Below are positions 10,335-18,963 of a stretch of DNA of 64,000 nt, piece after piece. The translations under genes were made by a program, and so were the position numbers. This stretch comes from Elusimicrobia bacterium GWB2_63_22 (GTDB lineage Bacteria > Elusimicrobiota > Elusimicrobia > Elusimicrobiales > UBA9959): the NCBI GenBank assembly GCA_001799735.1, contig MGUA01000027.1, forward strand, positions 1 through 64,000. Direction: 5' to 3'. Position 1 is the stretch's first letter. Every line of letters starts with the position of its first letter. The notes beneath the pieces are model-generated. The model saw only the letters and a list, made by a program, of their open reading frames with translations, had not been told where the DNA came from and did not search any database.

Positions 10335-10964
10335 ATGGACCTGCTTAATTTCGCGCTGATGAGCGCAGGGGCGCTGTTCGCCATCATCAACCCGCTCGCC
10401 GCGGTCCCTACCTTCTTTGCCATGACCCCGGAGAACACCGAGGCCGAGCGCCTGCGCATGGCCCGCACCGCCTGCATCACGGCCACCGGGGTGCTGATCC
10501 TGTTCGCGGCCACCGGCAACGCGCTGTTCAAAGTGTTCGGGATAACCATAGCGGCCTTCCAGATGGCCGGCGGCCTGCTGCTGCTGCTGGTCTCGCTCGA
10601 CAACCTGCGCGCCAAGCGTTCCGGCGTGCAGGAGACCGAAGAGGAAAAAGCCGAGGGCGCGGCCAAGGCCGACGTCTCCATCACCCCGCTGGCCATCCCC
10701 ATGCTGTCCGGCCCCGGCGCCATCACCACGGCCATCCTGCTGGAATCCAAGGCCAGGACCGCGGTCTACGACGCCGTCCTGTTCCTGCTGTTCCTGCTGG
10801 TGGGCCTGGCCTGCTACCTGATCTTCCGCTTCGCGATCAAGAAGGCCTCCAAGATAAATCCCATCGTCATGAACATCACCACCCGCCTGATGGGCCTGAT
10901 GCTGGCCGCCACCGCGGTGCAGTTCATCATAGACGGCGTGAAGAAAGCTTTCTTCCCGCAATAA
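10335..10964 (+). CDS. MarC family integral membrane protein
   Basis: IINPLAAVPTFFAMTP...TPLAIPMLSGPGAITTAILL hallmark of MarC/UPF0056. Confidence 0.9.
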   Translation: MDLLNFALMSAGALFAIINPLAAVPTFFAMTPENTEAERLRMARTACITATGVLILFAATGNALFKVFGITIAAFQMAGGLLLLLVSLDNLRAKRSGVQETEEEKAEGAAKADVSITPLAIPMLSGPGAITTAILLESKARTAVYDAVLFLLFLLVGLACYLIFRFAIKKASKINPIVMNITTRLMGLMLAATAVQFIIDGVKKAFFPQ

Positions 10965-10968
10965 AAAA

Positions 10969-10997
10969 AACGGCCGGGCTGCCCCGGTCGTTCTGTT
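10969..10997 (+). terminator. Putative terminator hairpin
   Basis: AACGGCCGGGCTGCCCCGGTCGTT hairpin with A-run before it. Confidence 0.5.
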
Positions 10998-11014
10998 CCT
11001 ACCCGCCAAAAACT

Positions 11015-13498
11015 TTAGACTATAGCCTCCAGCGCGCTGCGGAACTCCTCGGCGCTGCGGAAGCGGTTGGCCGGCTCCGGCGCCAGGCAGCGCGCCACCA
11101 GCTCGTCGACGCCCTTGGGCAGGCCGGGCAGCATGTCCGACAGCCGCTGGTAGGCCATGCGGGTCTTCTGCGTGTGGAAGTCCGGGCCCTGGAAGGGCAG
11201 CACGCCGCTGAGCGACTCGTACAGGCAGACGCCGAGAGAATAGATGTCCGACTCCACGGACGAGGCGCCCAGCTCCTGCTCGGGGGCCATGTAGGCGGGC
11301 GAACCCACCACTTCCTTGTTGGAGAAGCGGGCCACGGATTCCATCGCGCGGCGCGCCAGGCCGAAGTCCATCACCTTCACGCCCCCTTCGGTGGAGAGCA
11401 TGATATTGGAAAGCTTCAGGTCCCGGTGCACCACGTTCTTGGCGTGGGCGTAGGCCAGCGCGCCCGCGGTGCCGGAGATGACGGAGCGGGCCTTGTCGAA
11501 GGAGAGGCGGGCTTCCTTGTCCAGGGTCCTGTCGAGCGTCTCGCCGTCCACGTGTTCGAACACCAGGTAAATGTTGTCTTCTTCCTCGAAGATGGTGTAG
11601 ATCTCCACGATGTTCGGGTGGTGCAGCAGGGCCACGGTGCGGGCCTCGTCGAGGAAGCGCTGCTTCTCGCGCTCGTTGACCTTGATCTCCTCGTTCATCT
11701 TCTTGATGGCCACTTTGCGCCCCAGCGACTGGTCGGTGGCCTCGTACACTACGCCCATGCCGCCCTCGCCGAGCTTGCGCTCTATCTTGTACTTGCCGGT
11801 GGCCACGCCCTCGTAGAACACCGAAGGCGACAGCACGTCCGGGTGCGTGATGCGCGCGCCCGCTGCCTCCTCGGCGCGCCTGCCGCCCAGGATGTGGATC
11901 AGGCCCATCGCCACCAGCGCGCCGCCGGTGAGCGTAAAGAAAAGCAGCATCAGGAACCTGCGCATCGGGCTGGGGGCAGGCGCCGCGGCCGCGCCGGCCT
12001 CGCCCCGGGCGGCCGGGTGGACGGAAGCGTAGCCGGGCACCCGCGGCCCGTACTGCGCCACGGCGTCCTGGTAGCGGCTGGAATAGGCGCCCGAGAGCGC
12101 CGCCGCCTTCTTGAAATCGTCCAGCATGCGCTTGTAGTCGCCCTGCTTCTCGTAGGCCAGGGCGCGGTTGAACCAGGCGTCGGCGAAATTGGGGTTAAGA
12201 CCTATGGCGCGGCTGGCGTCGGTAGCGGCGTCCTGGGAGCGGCCGTTGCGGTTCAGGGACCAGGCCCGCATGTTGAAGGCCTGCATGTTGGCCGGGTCAG
12301 CCTCTATCACGTGGGTGGCGTCGCGCACGGCCTCGTCGTAACGGCCCATGAAATTATAGGCGTTGGCGCGCTCCAGGTAGGCCTCGTTATTGGCGGGATC
12401 CTTCTCTATGGCCAGGGAGGCGTAGCGGGCGGCGCTTTCGTAATCGCCCAGGCGGTTCTTGGCCAGGGCGGTCTTGAGGTAGGCTTTGGACTTGGAAAAA
12501 TCGGGCGCGGCCAGGTCCGCCGCCGACTCCGACTTGGCATTGAAAGACCCGGCCAGGGCCTGGCCGGAGCTGACGGCCTCGGCCCCTTCGTCCGAGGCGC
12601 CGAGGGCGCGCTTGATCTCGTCCACTGAAGAAATGGTCTTGAGCGAAGGCACGTCCTTGCGGCTCTCCAGCAGGGTGGACAGCAGCTTGGCCGATTCGTC
12701 CTGCGGGTTGATAGCCATCGCCTTCCTGATGTCCGCTATGGCCCCTTTGCGGTCCTCGAGCGAGGCCCTGGCCAGCGCCCGGGCCTTATAGGCGTCCGGG
12801 TCGGAAGAGTCCAGCGCTATGGCCGCGCCGGCCGCCTTTTCGGCCAACCTGTGGTTGCCTATCTTGTTGTAGGAATCGGCCGCGGCGCCCTGCACCCAAG
12901 CCGTCTCTGGATAATCGGCGGTCACCTTGGCCAGTTTATTTTCCGCCTCGGTCTTGTCGGCCGGCGCGCTCTCCCGGGAGAAGACCCGGGCGCTGGCCGT
13001 GACCATGGCGTTGACCGCCGTCTGCCCGTCGCGCTTGCCGCCGTCCGCGCGCCGTAAGGCGGCGGGCGGCTCGCGCCCGTCCATGGTATGAAAGCCCAGC
13101 TCCAGGATCCTGCCGGCGAACTCCTCGTATTTCTCGCGTGGGATACGCCCCTCGTCCGTGGCGCTGTCCAGGTAGCGGAGCATGAAATAGATGCGCCCGC
13201 CGTTCTCGTTGCTGAAAGCCCTCCGCTCCTCGGCGTTCATGGAGGAATAGGCGCGGTGGAAAGCTTCGAACGCCTCTTCAGGCTTGGCGCGCAGGACGCC
13301 GCGCGCGGTGAAGAACGCTATATCCTGCAGGCGCATCTCTTCGGTATAAGGGCCGCTCCCCACTTCCGCGGGGGCGACGTCGCCCTTCAGGGGGATGTCA
13401 AAAGAACGTGACGCATCCCCGCTCCTTTCCGCAAAGGAGGGCAGCGGCAGGGCCGCGGTCAGGGAAAAAAGAAGAAAAGCAGAAAGTATCTTCCTCAT
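11015..13498 (-). CDS. Membrane-anchored TPR-Ser/Thr protein kinase
   Basis: Signal peptide, multiple TPRs, TM segment (FLMLLFFTLTGGALVAMGLIHIL), then kinase motifs GEGGMGVVYEATD, HRDLKLSNIML, DFGLARR, GSPAYMAPEQ. Confidence 0.92.
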   Translation of the reverse strand: MRKILSAFLLFSLTAALPLPSFAERSGDASRSFDIPLKGDVAPAEVGSGPYTEEMRLQDIAFFTARGVLRAKPEEAFEAFHRAYSSMNAEERRAFSNENGGRIYFMLRYLDSATDEGRIPREKYEEFAGRILELGFHTMDGREPPAALRRADGGKRDGQTAVNAMVTASARVFSRESAPADKTEAENKLAKVTADYPETAWVQGAAADSYNKIGNHRLAEKAAGAAIALDSSDPDAYKARALARASLEDRKGAIADIRKAMAINPQDESAKLLSTLLESRKDVPSLKTISSVDEIKRALGASDEGAEAVSSGQALAGSFNAKSESAADLAAPDFSKSKAYLKTALAKNRLGDYESAARYASLAIEKDPANNEAYLERANAYNFMGRYDEAVRDATHVIEADPANMQAFNMRAWSLNRNGRSQDAATDASRAIGLNPNFADAWFNRALAYEKQGDYKRMLDDFKKAAALSGAYSSRYQDAVAQYGPRVPGYASVHPAARGEAGAAAAPAPSPMRRFLMLLFFTLTGGALVAMGLIHILGGRRAEEAAGARITHPDVLSPSVFYEGVATGKYKIERKLGEGGMGVVYEATDQSLGRKVAIKKMNEEIKVNEREKQRFLDEARTVALLHHPNIVEIYTIFEEEDNIYLVFEHVDGETLDRTLDKEARLSFDKARSVISGTAGALAYAHAKNVVHRDLKLSNIMLSTEGGVKVMDFGLARRAMESVARFSNKEVVGSPAYMAPEQELGASSVESDIYSLGVCLYESLSGVLPFQGPDFHTQKTRMAYQRLSDMLPGLPKGVDELVARCLAPEPANRFRSAEEFRSALEAIV

Positions 13499-13613
13499 AA
13501 GGATACACTTATCTGTCGCTATCATAGGATAAAAGGCCGGCGGCGTTTTGTCAAGGGCCCAGCGGCCCCTGGACCCGGGCCCTTTACCGCCTCCCGCCTG
13601 GGACCTAAGGCGC

Positions 13614-13641
13614 TTGCCTTCCGGCGCGCTTCAGCTAAACT
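13614..13641 (+). promoter_or_regulatory. Putative promoter TTGCCT-N16-TAAACT(ATA)
   Basis: Shared motif with 15170, 22252 and 55578 regions, identical 16-nt spacer. Confidence 0.5.
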
Positions 13642-13659
13642 ATAACCACGGAACCATTT

Positions 13660-14358
13660 ATGAACGCACGCAACACCATTCTAACCGCAGCGCTGGCCCT
13701 CCTGGCCGCCGCCCCCGCGCGTGCAGCGGCCTTCGGCCTCAACCTTTTAACCTCCGAAGATATTAAAGCCTCCAGCTTCTCCTCCGGGACGCCCGTGCCC
13801 GAGGCCGTGCTCTCCGCCATGGGCGACGGAGAAACGGCGTCCTACCTGGCCGACAGGGAGCCCGGCGCCGGCAGCGATGACAGGGCGGCCGCCCCCGGGA
13901 GCGAAAGCCTGGGCGGCGACGGCACCGTCAAGCTTTACCACCAGTGGCACAGGGAAACCCTGGAGATCCGCTACCGCGACGAGCGCGGCCGCGTGATCCC
14001 CGAAGCCCTGGCCAGGGTCAGGCATTTCATGCGCTGCCGGCTCACCGGCCGCGAAGTCGAGATCCCCGTAAAGCTCCTGGAACTGATAGACGCCATACAG
14101 GAGCGGCACGGCGGCCGCACGGTGACGGTGATCTGCGGCTACCGCAGCCCCGAGCTGAACGGCGCGCTGGCTTCCGATTCCGGCGGCGTGGCCAAGAAGA
14201 GCCTGCATATGCGCGGCCTGGCCGCCGACATAAAGGTAGACGGCGTGCGCACCTCCGCCCTGCGCAATACCGCCCGCTCGCTGCTGGCCGGCGGCGTCGG
14301 CTACTACCCCTCTGACGGCTTCGTCCACGTGGACGTGGGCCCGGTACGCTCCTGGTAA
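13660..14358 (+). CDS. YcbK/DUF882-type peptidase M15A family protein
   Basis: ICGYRSPELNGALASDSGGVAKKSLHMRGLAADIKVDGV...GGVGYYPSDGFVHVDVGPVRSW. Confidence 0.85.
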   Translation: MNARNTILTAALALLAAAPARAAAFGLNLLTSEDIKASSFSSGTPVPEAVLSAMGDGETASYLADREPGAGSDDRAAAPGSESLGGDGTVKLYHQWHRETLEIRYRDERGRVIPEALARVRHFMRCRLTGREVEIPVKLLELIDAIQERHGGRTVTVICGYRSPELNGALASDSGGVAKKSLHMRGLAADIKVDGVRTSALRNTARSLLAGGVGYYPSDGFVHVDVGPVRSW

Positions 14359-14361
14359 ACC

Positions 14362-15129
14362 ATGACTACAAAAAAATTCGCCCCCCTCTTCCTTTCCCTT
14401 ATACTGCTCGCGCCGGCGCTCCCGGCCCGCGCCGCGGCCCCCGACACCGACACCCGCACCGAACTGCTTGAAGAAACCTCCGTCCCCCTCTCCCGGGCCG
14501 AAGCCGCGGCCTTTTTCGGCGGTCCCGCCAAGGACGACAGGGTACTGGTGATCCCGGCCATCCTTATAGTCATGGCCGGGGCCAAGGTCTGGAACGTCAT
14601 CATGGACAACCGGCCCACCGCCGACCTGGACTCGGCCTACGCCAGCGCCATCCCCGGCTTCGATTTCAACTGGGACGACCTGGCCGCCTGGCGCAAGGTC
14701 ACCAGGCGCTACCGCTTCACCATCGACAAAAAACTGCAGGGCCGCGCGGTCGACATCGTCTACGAGGTCTCGTTCTACCACGGCGCCATTCCCTCCCCGC
14801 AGAACCCCGCCCTGAAAGGGCGCTACATCGCTAATTTCACGGTGAAACCCCTGGACATAAAGCTTAAATGGGGCTGGAAGGTCTCCCTGCAGGCCGCCAT
14901 GTCCAACCCGATGAACATCGGGACGGCCGAGGAACCGGTAGCCTGGCTCAACGCCGACCTGACCTGGCGCTACGCCAAACCGCTCAGCACCGACCCGGAA
15001 ATAGGCGTAAACTCCCTGGCAGTGGACGGCTATGGCAAGCTCGCGGAAGCCGCCTACGGCCAGTTGGATATTTCCCCGGTGCCCGTAGCCGAGTACAGGG
15101 AGGACGCCCCCGCCCTCGGCTGGAATTAA
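14362..15129 (+). CDS. Secreted protein, paralog of next gene
   Basis: Signal peptide; shares SYASAIPGF.FNW, KWGWK.SL...MS.PMNIG with 15229..16023. Confidence 0.65.
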   Translation: MTTKKFAPLFLSLILLAPALPARAAAPDTDTRTELLEETSVPLSRAEAAAFFGGPAKDDRVLVIPAILIVMAGAKVWNVIMDNRPTADLDSAYASAIPGFDFNWDDLAAWRKVTRRYRFTIDKKLQGRAVDIVYEVSFYHGAIPSPQNPALKGRYIANFTVKPLDIKLKWGWKVSLQAAMSNPMNIGTAEEPVAWLNADLTWRYAKPLSTDPEIGVNSLAVDGYGKLAEAAYGQLDISPVPVAEYREDAPALGWN

Positions 15130-15169
15130 GGGACAGATAGGCCCAGACGCGGCGTAGGCCCTAAAGCCC

Positions 15170-15197
15170 TTGTGTTATTCCGGGGCTGAGCTAAACT
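15170..15197 (+). promoter_or_regulatory. Putative promoter TTGTGT-N16-TAAACT(ATA)
   Basis: Same motif and spacer as three other upstream regions. Confidence 0.5.
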
Positions 15198-15228
15198 ATA
15201 TACGTAAGGGATCAAGGAGAACTCGACT

Positions 15229-16023
15229 ATGAAAAATATACTTCTCGCCGCTACCGTCCTCGTCTCATCCTCTTCCTTCCTCTCGGCCCAGGGGGCCGCG
15301 ACGGATGAAAACTATTTCAAGACCGGCAACGTCACCGTCACCGCGGAGGAGACGGTACGCGACCTGACCGACAAGGATATTTTCCCCGCCCCGCTCGGCG
15401 GCGGCGAAAAGGTGGCCGCGGCCGCCATCGTAAACGGCGGCGTGCAGGCCTGGAACGTCATCAACAGCGGCGCCCCGGACGCCAACCTCTCCAGCTCCTA
15501 CGCCAGCGCCATCCCCGGCTTCTCTTTCAACTGGGCCAACTTCAGCGGCTGGAAGAAGAAAGAAGTAGTCTACACCTACACCATCACCAACCTGATGCAG
15601 GTGGACGTGATAAAGGTAAAGTACGCGGTCTCCTTCTTCTACAACGGCCAGAACCTGGCTCCCGCCAGGGAAGCCACCGACCCCATCAGCTCTCTGGCCC
15701 AGCGCAACCAGATAAAGGGCCACTACATCACCAACTTCACCGTGCGCCCGCTGACCATGAACATAAAGTGGGGCTGGAAATTCTCCCTGAACGTGCGCAT
15801 GTCCGACCCGATGAACATCGGCAACGCCGACAACCCGGTGGCCTACCTGCAGTCCGACCTGAACTACATAGTCTCCACCCCGTTCTCCACCAACGGCAGC
15901 ATGCAGACCTTCGGCGTGGACGGCCTGGGCAACTTCAAGGACCTGACCTCGCGGGACGAGAAAATGACCAAGAGCATCCCCGCCATCGAGCCGGTCGACG
16001 GCTCCACCGTGGCCTTCAACTAA
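15229..16023 (+). CDS. Secreted protein, paralog of previous gene
   Basis: AAGGAG Shine-Dalgarno, signal peptide, aligned motifs with 14362..15129. Confidence 0.65.
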   Translation: MKNILLAATVLVSSSSFLSAQGAATDENYFKTGNVTVTAEETVRDLTDKDIFPAPLGGGEKVAAAAIVNGGVQAWNVINSGAPDANLSSSYASAIPGFSFNWANFSGWKKKEVVYTYTITNLMQVDVIKVKYAVSFFYNGQNLAPAREATDPISSLAQRNQIKGHYITNFTVRPLTMNIKWGWKFSLNVRMSDPMNIGNADNPVAYLQSDLNYIVSTPFSTNGSMQTFGVDGLGNFKDLTSRDEKMTKSIPAIEPVDGSTVAFN

Positions 16024-16027
16024 AGAA

Positions 16028-16058
16028 GGGGACGTTCATTCCTAATTCCTAATTGTTC
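16028..16058 (+). repeat. REP-like repeat copy R1
   Basis: GGGGACGTTCATTCCTAATTCCTAATTGTTC. Confidence 0.9.
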
Positions 16059-16077
16059 GCCAATAGCAGACCTAATC

Positions 16078-16105
16078 GAAAACCCCGGGAAAACCCGGGG
16101 TTTTT
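16078..16105 (+). terminator. Terminator hairpin between R1 and R2
   Basis: AAAACCCCGGGAAAACCCGGGGTTTTT. Confidence 0.75.
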
Positions 16106-16110
16106 GATTA

Positions 16111-16141
16111 GGGGACGCTCATTCCTAATTCCTAATTGTTC
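16111..16141 (+). repeat. REP-like repeat copy R2 (contains RAYT stop codon)
   Basis: GGGGACGCTCATTCCTAATTCCTAATTGTTC; CTA at 16132-16134 is the TAG of the minus-strand transposase. Confidence 0.9.
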
Positions 16142-17037
16142 CCGGCCAGCAGCTCGCGGCCCTTCGCTATAAGCTTGGATATCCCGCTCTGCTTTATCTC
16201 CAGTTCATCCATTAGCTCCTGGCCGTTGGCCCCGGCCTGCTCACGGCACAAATAGCAGTAGATTGCCCGCGCCTTGGCCGCCGCCCTTATGTGGCTCGGA
16301 CGGAGGATATCCCCGCAGGCCACACCTGTCAGCCTGGACGCCTCCGCAAGAAGCTCCGCCCGCGGCCGGAGAGGGCGCTCTTCAACCTTTTCAGCTTTTC
16401 TGAGAATATCCTCTACGAGATCTTTCGTCTCTCCCGTGAATTGCGGTATATGCCGGCGGCCTGCCGCCTTTTCGCGCTCCAGTTCCGCAGCCTTTACCTC
16501 CATAGCCGCGATGTAGCGCGCCAAGGCTGCCTCGCCGCCGCCGTAATGCTCCAGCAGTCCAGACGCGCAAAGTATGCCGTCAGGTTCGCCGGTAACCAGC
16601 GCCCTGTGGCCGCACCAGGGATAGTTCTCCAGGTCCCGCAGGTCCTTCACCAGCCCCGCTCTTAGCGGATTCAAGTGTATGTATGGCGCTGCCTCCAGAA
16701 AATAATCTTCAGAGCAGCAGAGGATGGCTTTATACCGGTTCTGAAACAGATGCCCGCACCGGTTGCGGCGCAGGTTGTATTTGACCGCGTAGCCGGTCAT
16801 CACGTGATGCATAAGCTCGCTGAGAGGGCGCTCCCCGCGTAGCAGCAGGAAGTGGAAGTGGTTCGGCATCAGGCACCAGGCCAGGCACTTGCCGCCGCAG
16901 CGCTTCAGCCAGGCCTCTAACCGTTCAAGGAAGTCCGCGTAATCCTCGTCCTGCGAGAAGATCTCCCGGCGCTCTATCCCGCGGGAGATCACGTGGTAAT
17001 ACTGCCCCAGCACGTCTATCCTGGCTTGTCTTGGCAT
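16132..17037 (-). mobile_element. REP-associated tyrosine transposase (RAYT, Y1/HUH) with C-terminal helical DNA-binding-like extension
   Basis: YYHVISRGIERREIF, HUH motif MPNHFHFLLL, YIHLNPLRAGLV; flanked by inverted REP-like repeats. Confidence 0.92.
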
Positions 17038-17105
17038 AGTTTCCCCCTAACCTATGCCAATAGCTTAGCAGACCAGCCCGACAAGGGCCTGTCGACTTCC
17101 AAAAC

Positions 17106-17160
17106 AGAACCGCCGGGCTTCCCCGGCGGTTCAATTAGGAATTAGGAATGAACGTCCCCT
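17106..17160 (-). repeat. REP-like repeat copy R3 with adjoining hairpin
   Basis: GAACCGCCGGGCTTCCCCGGCGGTTC hairpin followed by AATTAGGAATTAGGAATGAACGTCCCC. Confidence 0.9.
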
Positions 17161-17168
17161 ATTCGCGC

Positions 17169-18233
17169 CTAGTGCTTCGTCTTATTAAGACTGTATACCC
17201 CAACTTCTTTTTTTGTTGCGGAATCATACCAGTAGACCGAATCGCTTGATATCTTGAAACCAAAAAAATTCAAATCAGGGCTATAAACACATCCCCCACT
17301 GCAATAACCGAAGCTGATAACATCAGAGTACGCATCGATCAAATAGCTTTTTACGATATCATCTTTAATATCTTCTGGTGGCTTGCTTAAAAAAGTCGCA
17401 TCGGCGAAATAATTGAGACATATGTCTTGAAACGTATAAATATTTGGACAGAGAATATCAATCTTCGGATAGCTTGCCGATACGCGATTTTGCTTCAAAT
17501 TATAGAGCACTACTCCAGCATATTCCACCGTGCTATCAAGGCGCAACTTTTTATTAAGAACTCTATCATACTTGCTATGCCGAACCTCGACCTTGCTCAG
17601 GTTCAATGACTCGGCATTGATTCTTTTAGCGGCAGTAGTATCTACCCATACGTAAAAACCAATCCGATTCTCATCGTCTGCAAATACAGGTTTGCGTACA
17701 GGAATACCGGCTAAATACTTATTTATTTGCTTAGTTCTGGTATCCATTACGGAAAGTCCGTCAGATTCCCCCCAAGCCAAATAGTTGCCAGTTTTAGAGA
17801 ATGTGAAATCTAATTTCCCTTTGCGGGGGAAACTTATCAAAAGTTCTGGCTGATTCCCGGTATGCTCCAGGTAATAAAAGGAAGCATCTTGCGATGCCGG
17901 ATATGACCCTATAATTCTGTCTTTTCCAATAGGGTAGATAATGTTCCAATTGGTCTTTTTAAAAACAGAAACAGGTTCATCAGCATGATAAACTTTCGTA
18001 TCATAATATTCGGGATAAACATCAACCCCGGTAGGTATAGGACCCGCCCCGGCACCACTTCCAACATATTTTCGACCCCATGGTTTCCTGACAAAGACCA
18101 CAGGCTTCCCATCCTGATCCCATCTCGCGGACCTTATGCTTTCAGTCCACATTTCTTCATGAACCCGCACGCAGGCGCTTAACGCCATAACCGCCAAGAC
18201 ACCAAAAAGAATCTGTGCTGTGATATGTTTCAT
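17169..18233 (-). CDS. Hypothetical lipoprotein
   Basis: MKHITAQILFGVLAVMALSAC lipobox; ATG at 18233 directly abuts repeat R4. Confidence 0.65.
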   Translation of the reverse strand: MKHITAQILFGVLAVMALSACVRVHEEMWTESIRSARWDQDGKPVVFVRKPWGRKYVGSGAGAGPIPTGVDVYPEYYDTKVYHADEPVSVFKKTNWNIIYPIGKDRIIGSYPASQDASFYYLEHTGNQPELLISFPRKGKLDFTFSKTGNYLAWGESDGLSVMDTRTKQINKYLAGIPVRKPVFADDENRIGFYVWVDTTAAKRINAESLNLSKVEVRHSKYDRVLNKKLRLDSTVEYAGVVLYNLKQNRVSASYPKIDILCPNIYTFQDICLNYFADATFLSKPPEDIKDDIVKSYLIDAYSDVISFGYCSGGCVYSPDLNFFGFKISSDSVYWYDSATKKEVGVYSLNKTKH

Positions 18234-18258
18234 GGGGACGTTCATTCCTAATTCCTAA
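18234..18258 (+). repeat. REP-like repeat copy R4
   Basis: GGGGACGTTCATTCCTAATTCCTAA immediately upstream of the lipoprotein start codon. Confidence 0.88.
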
Positions 18259-18365
18259 AAGGGCGGTGCTGTTCTCGGCAAGTGAGAAATTTTAATAATT
18301 CCAAGACACCCCCCATGCCTTTATTATAGAGCATAGGTCCATGCAGATGCCAGCCCGGAAAGAGA

Positions 18366-18393
18366 CAATTAGGAATTAGGAATGTGCGTCCCC
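18366..18393 (-). repeat. REP-like repeat copy R5 (variant)
   Basis: CAATTAGGAATTAGGAATGTGCGTCCCC. Confidence 0.85.
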
Positions 18394-18403
18394 TGCCAAA
18401 AAA

Positions 18404-18457
18404 AGAACCGCCGGGGAATCCCGGCGGCTCAATTAGGAATTAGGAATGAACGTCCCC
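18404..18457 (-). repeat. REP-like repeat copy R6 with adjoining hairpin
   Basis: GAACCGCCGGGGAATCCCGGCGGCTCAATTAGGAATTAGGAATGAACGTCCCC, nearly identical to R3 unit. Confidence 0.9.
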
Positions 18458-18459
18458 CT

Positions 18460-18951
18460 CTACTTACCGCAGCATTTCTTATGCTTCTTGCCGGAACCGC
18501 AGGGGCAGGGGTCGTTGCGGCCCACCTTGGGCTCTTCCCTGCGGACGGTCTCCACCTTAATGGTCTCGCCGCCCTGCAGCACCTCGGGATGCTTCTGCAT
18601 CCATTTCTTTACCTCTTTGTCGTCGCTCACGTCCACGCCGGCCACCAGCATCTTGCGGTAGATGCCGATGATCAGCGAGCGCATCTGCGGGTCCTTGGCC
18701 TGCGCCAGGATCTGCGGCGACATCTTGTCCAGTTCTGCCGCCAGTTCGTCGTCGGTCTTTTCCGAGGCCGGCTTATCTTTAGCCGGGGCCGGGGACGCCT
18801 TCGGGGCCGCCGGGGCCTTTGCCGCTTTGGGGGCGGCCGGGGCCGGCGCGTGGGCCGGCTTCTGCGCGGCGGGGGCCTGGGCGAGGGCGTCTTCCGGCCT
18901 CTTACCCTCTTCCTTGCCGCCAACTATCTTCTTTAAGAAATCCCATGACAT
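18460..18951 (-). CDS. SEC-C metal-binding motif protein
   Basis: C-terminus [28 protein letters not shown] upstream of ATG 18951. Confidence 0.85.
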   Translation of the reverse strand: MSWDFLKKIVGGKEEGKRPEDALAQAPAAQKPAHAPAPAAPKAAKAPAAPKASPAPAKDKPASEKTDDELAAELDKMSPQILAQAKDPQMRSLIIGIYRKMLVAGVDVSDDKEVKKWMQKHPEVLQGGETIKVETVRREEPKVGRNDPCPCGSGKKHKKCCGK

Positions 18952-18963
18952 AGACAATTCTCC

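Noticed and set aside
16028-18457. CRISPR array interpretation of the repeat cluster
   Set aside because: Irregular spacing, mixed orientation, genes between copies, no cas genes; fits RAYT/REP-type repeats instead.
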